Source: an uncultured archaeon
GTDB taxonomy: Archaea > Thermoproteota > Nitrososphaeria > Conexivisphaerales > CALBHZ01
Direction of reading: 5' to 3'
Assembly: GCA_937892815.1 (NCBI GenBank)
Contig: CALBHZ010000249.1
Span: 1 to 5,853, forward strand
DNA: 5,853 nucleotides
The notes under the pieces were generated by a model, which saw nothing but the letters and a program-made list of their open reading frames with translations, did no database searches and had not been told where the DNA came from. The translations under genes were made by a program, and so were the position numbers. Of this stretch, positions 5,790-5,853 are shown in pieces (positions within the stretch are counted from its first letter, which is position 1; each line of letters starts with the position of its first letter).

Positions 5790-5853
5790 CTGTCTCTTAT
5801 ACACATCTGACGCTGCCGACGAATTAGACGGTGTAGATCTCGGTGGTCGCCGT
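5790..5853. other. Illumina Nextera adapter with i5 index (sequencing artefact)
   Basis: The contig end is synthetic. CTGTCTCTTATACACATCT (5790-5808) is the Tn5 mosaic end used in Nextera libraries. GACGCTGCCGACGA (5809-5822) is the rest of the read-2-side adapter. ATTAGACG (5823-5830) is an 8-base index, the reverse complement of CGTCTAAT, which I recall as Nextera S510. GTGTAGATCTCGGTGGTCGC and the last three bases (CGT) lead into the P5 flow-cell sequence. The ssDNA-binding protein frame is interrupted exactly here. It should be trimmed and not read as biology. The first C (5790) could be either genomic or adapter. Confidence 0.98.

Noticed and set aside
5790..5808. Tn5/IS50-like mosaic end suggesting a transposon
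   Set aside because: It is followed by Nextera adapter, an index and P5-side sequence, so it comes from library preparation.
1..5853. CRISPR array, insertion sequence or defence system
   Set aside because: No regularly spaced repeats, transposase or defence-type domains were seen; every coding stretch is a transporter, ion pump or housekeeping gene.

Overview
The window reads as one end of an archaeal contig, most likely from a thermophilic member of the TACK group (Crenarchaeota, Korarchaeota or relatives). The evidence is an archaeal-type ribosomal protein uS10, the 3' end of a single-OB-fold archaeal ssDNA-binding protein, TATA-box promoters (TTTAAATA-like) close to the start codons, oligo-T stretches after stop codons, and heavy AGA/AGG arginine codon use. 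I cannot place it to genus from sequence reading alone.

Layout, left to right. Positions 1-1747, minus strand: a BmpA/YufO-type (nucleoside or simple-sugar) ABC importer, with a double-domain ATPase followed by the first 68 residues of its permease, joined by a 4-base ATGA overlap. The permease runs off the left edge. Positions 1833-3854, minus strand: a membrane-bound, ion-pumping pyrophosphatase, whose sequence markers point to the K+-dependent class and possibly to Na+ pumping. Positions 4003-5268, plus strand: a 12-helix major facilitator superfamily transporter, divergent from the pyrophosphatase, with a possible 12-codon leader ORF in front. Positions 5249-5563, minus strand: ribosomal protein uS10, overlapping the transporter tail-to-tail by 20 bases. 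Positions 5669-5789, minus strand: the last 39 residues of the ssDNA-binding protein, whose stop codon lies inside a strong hairpin terminator. Positions 5790-5853 are not genomic: they are Illumina Nextera adapter plus an i5 index, left on the contig end.

The genes do not form one pathway. The ATPase and permease are one import system. The pyrophosphatase would recover energy from PPi made by biosynthesis as a membrane ion gradient. uS10 and the ssDNA-binding protein are housekeeping genes. No mobile element, CRISPR array, tRNA or rRNA was seen, and no gene-free stretch exceeds about 150 bases. I found no convincing novel system. The points most worth checking are the adapter, the predicted ion specificity of the pyrophosphatase, the uS10/transporter overlap and the leader ORF.
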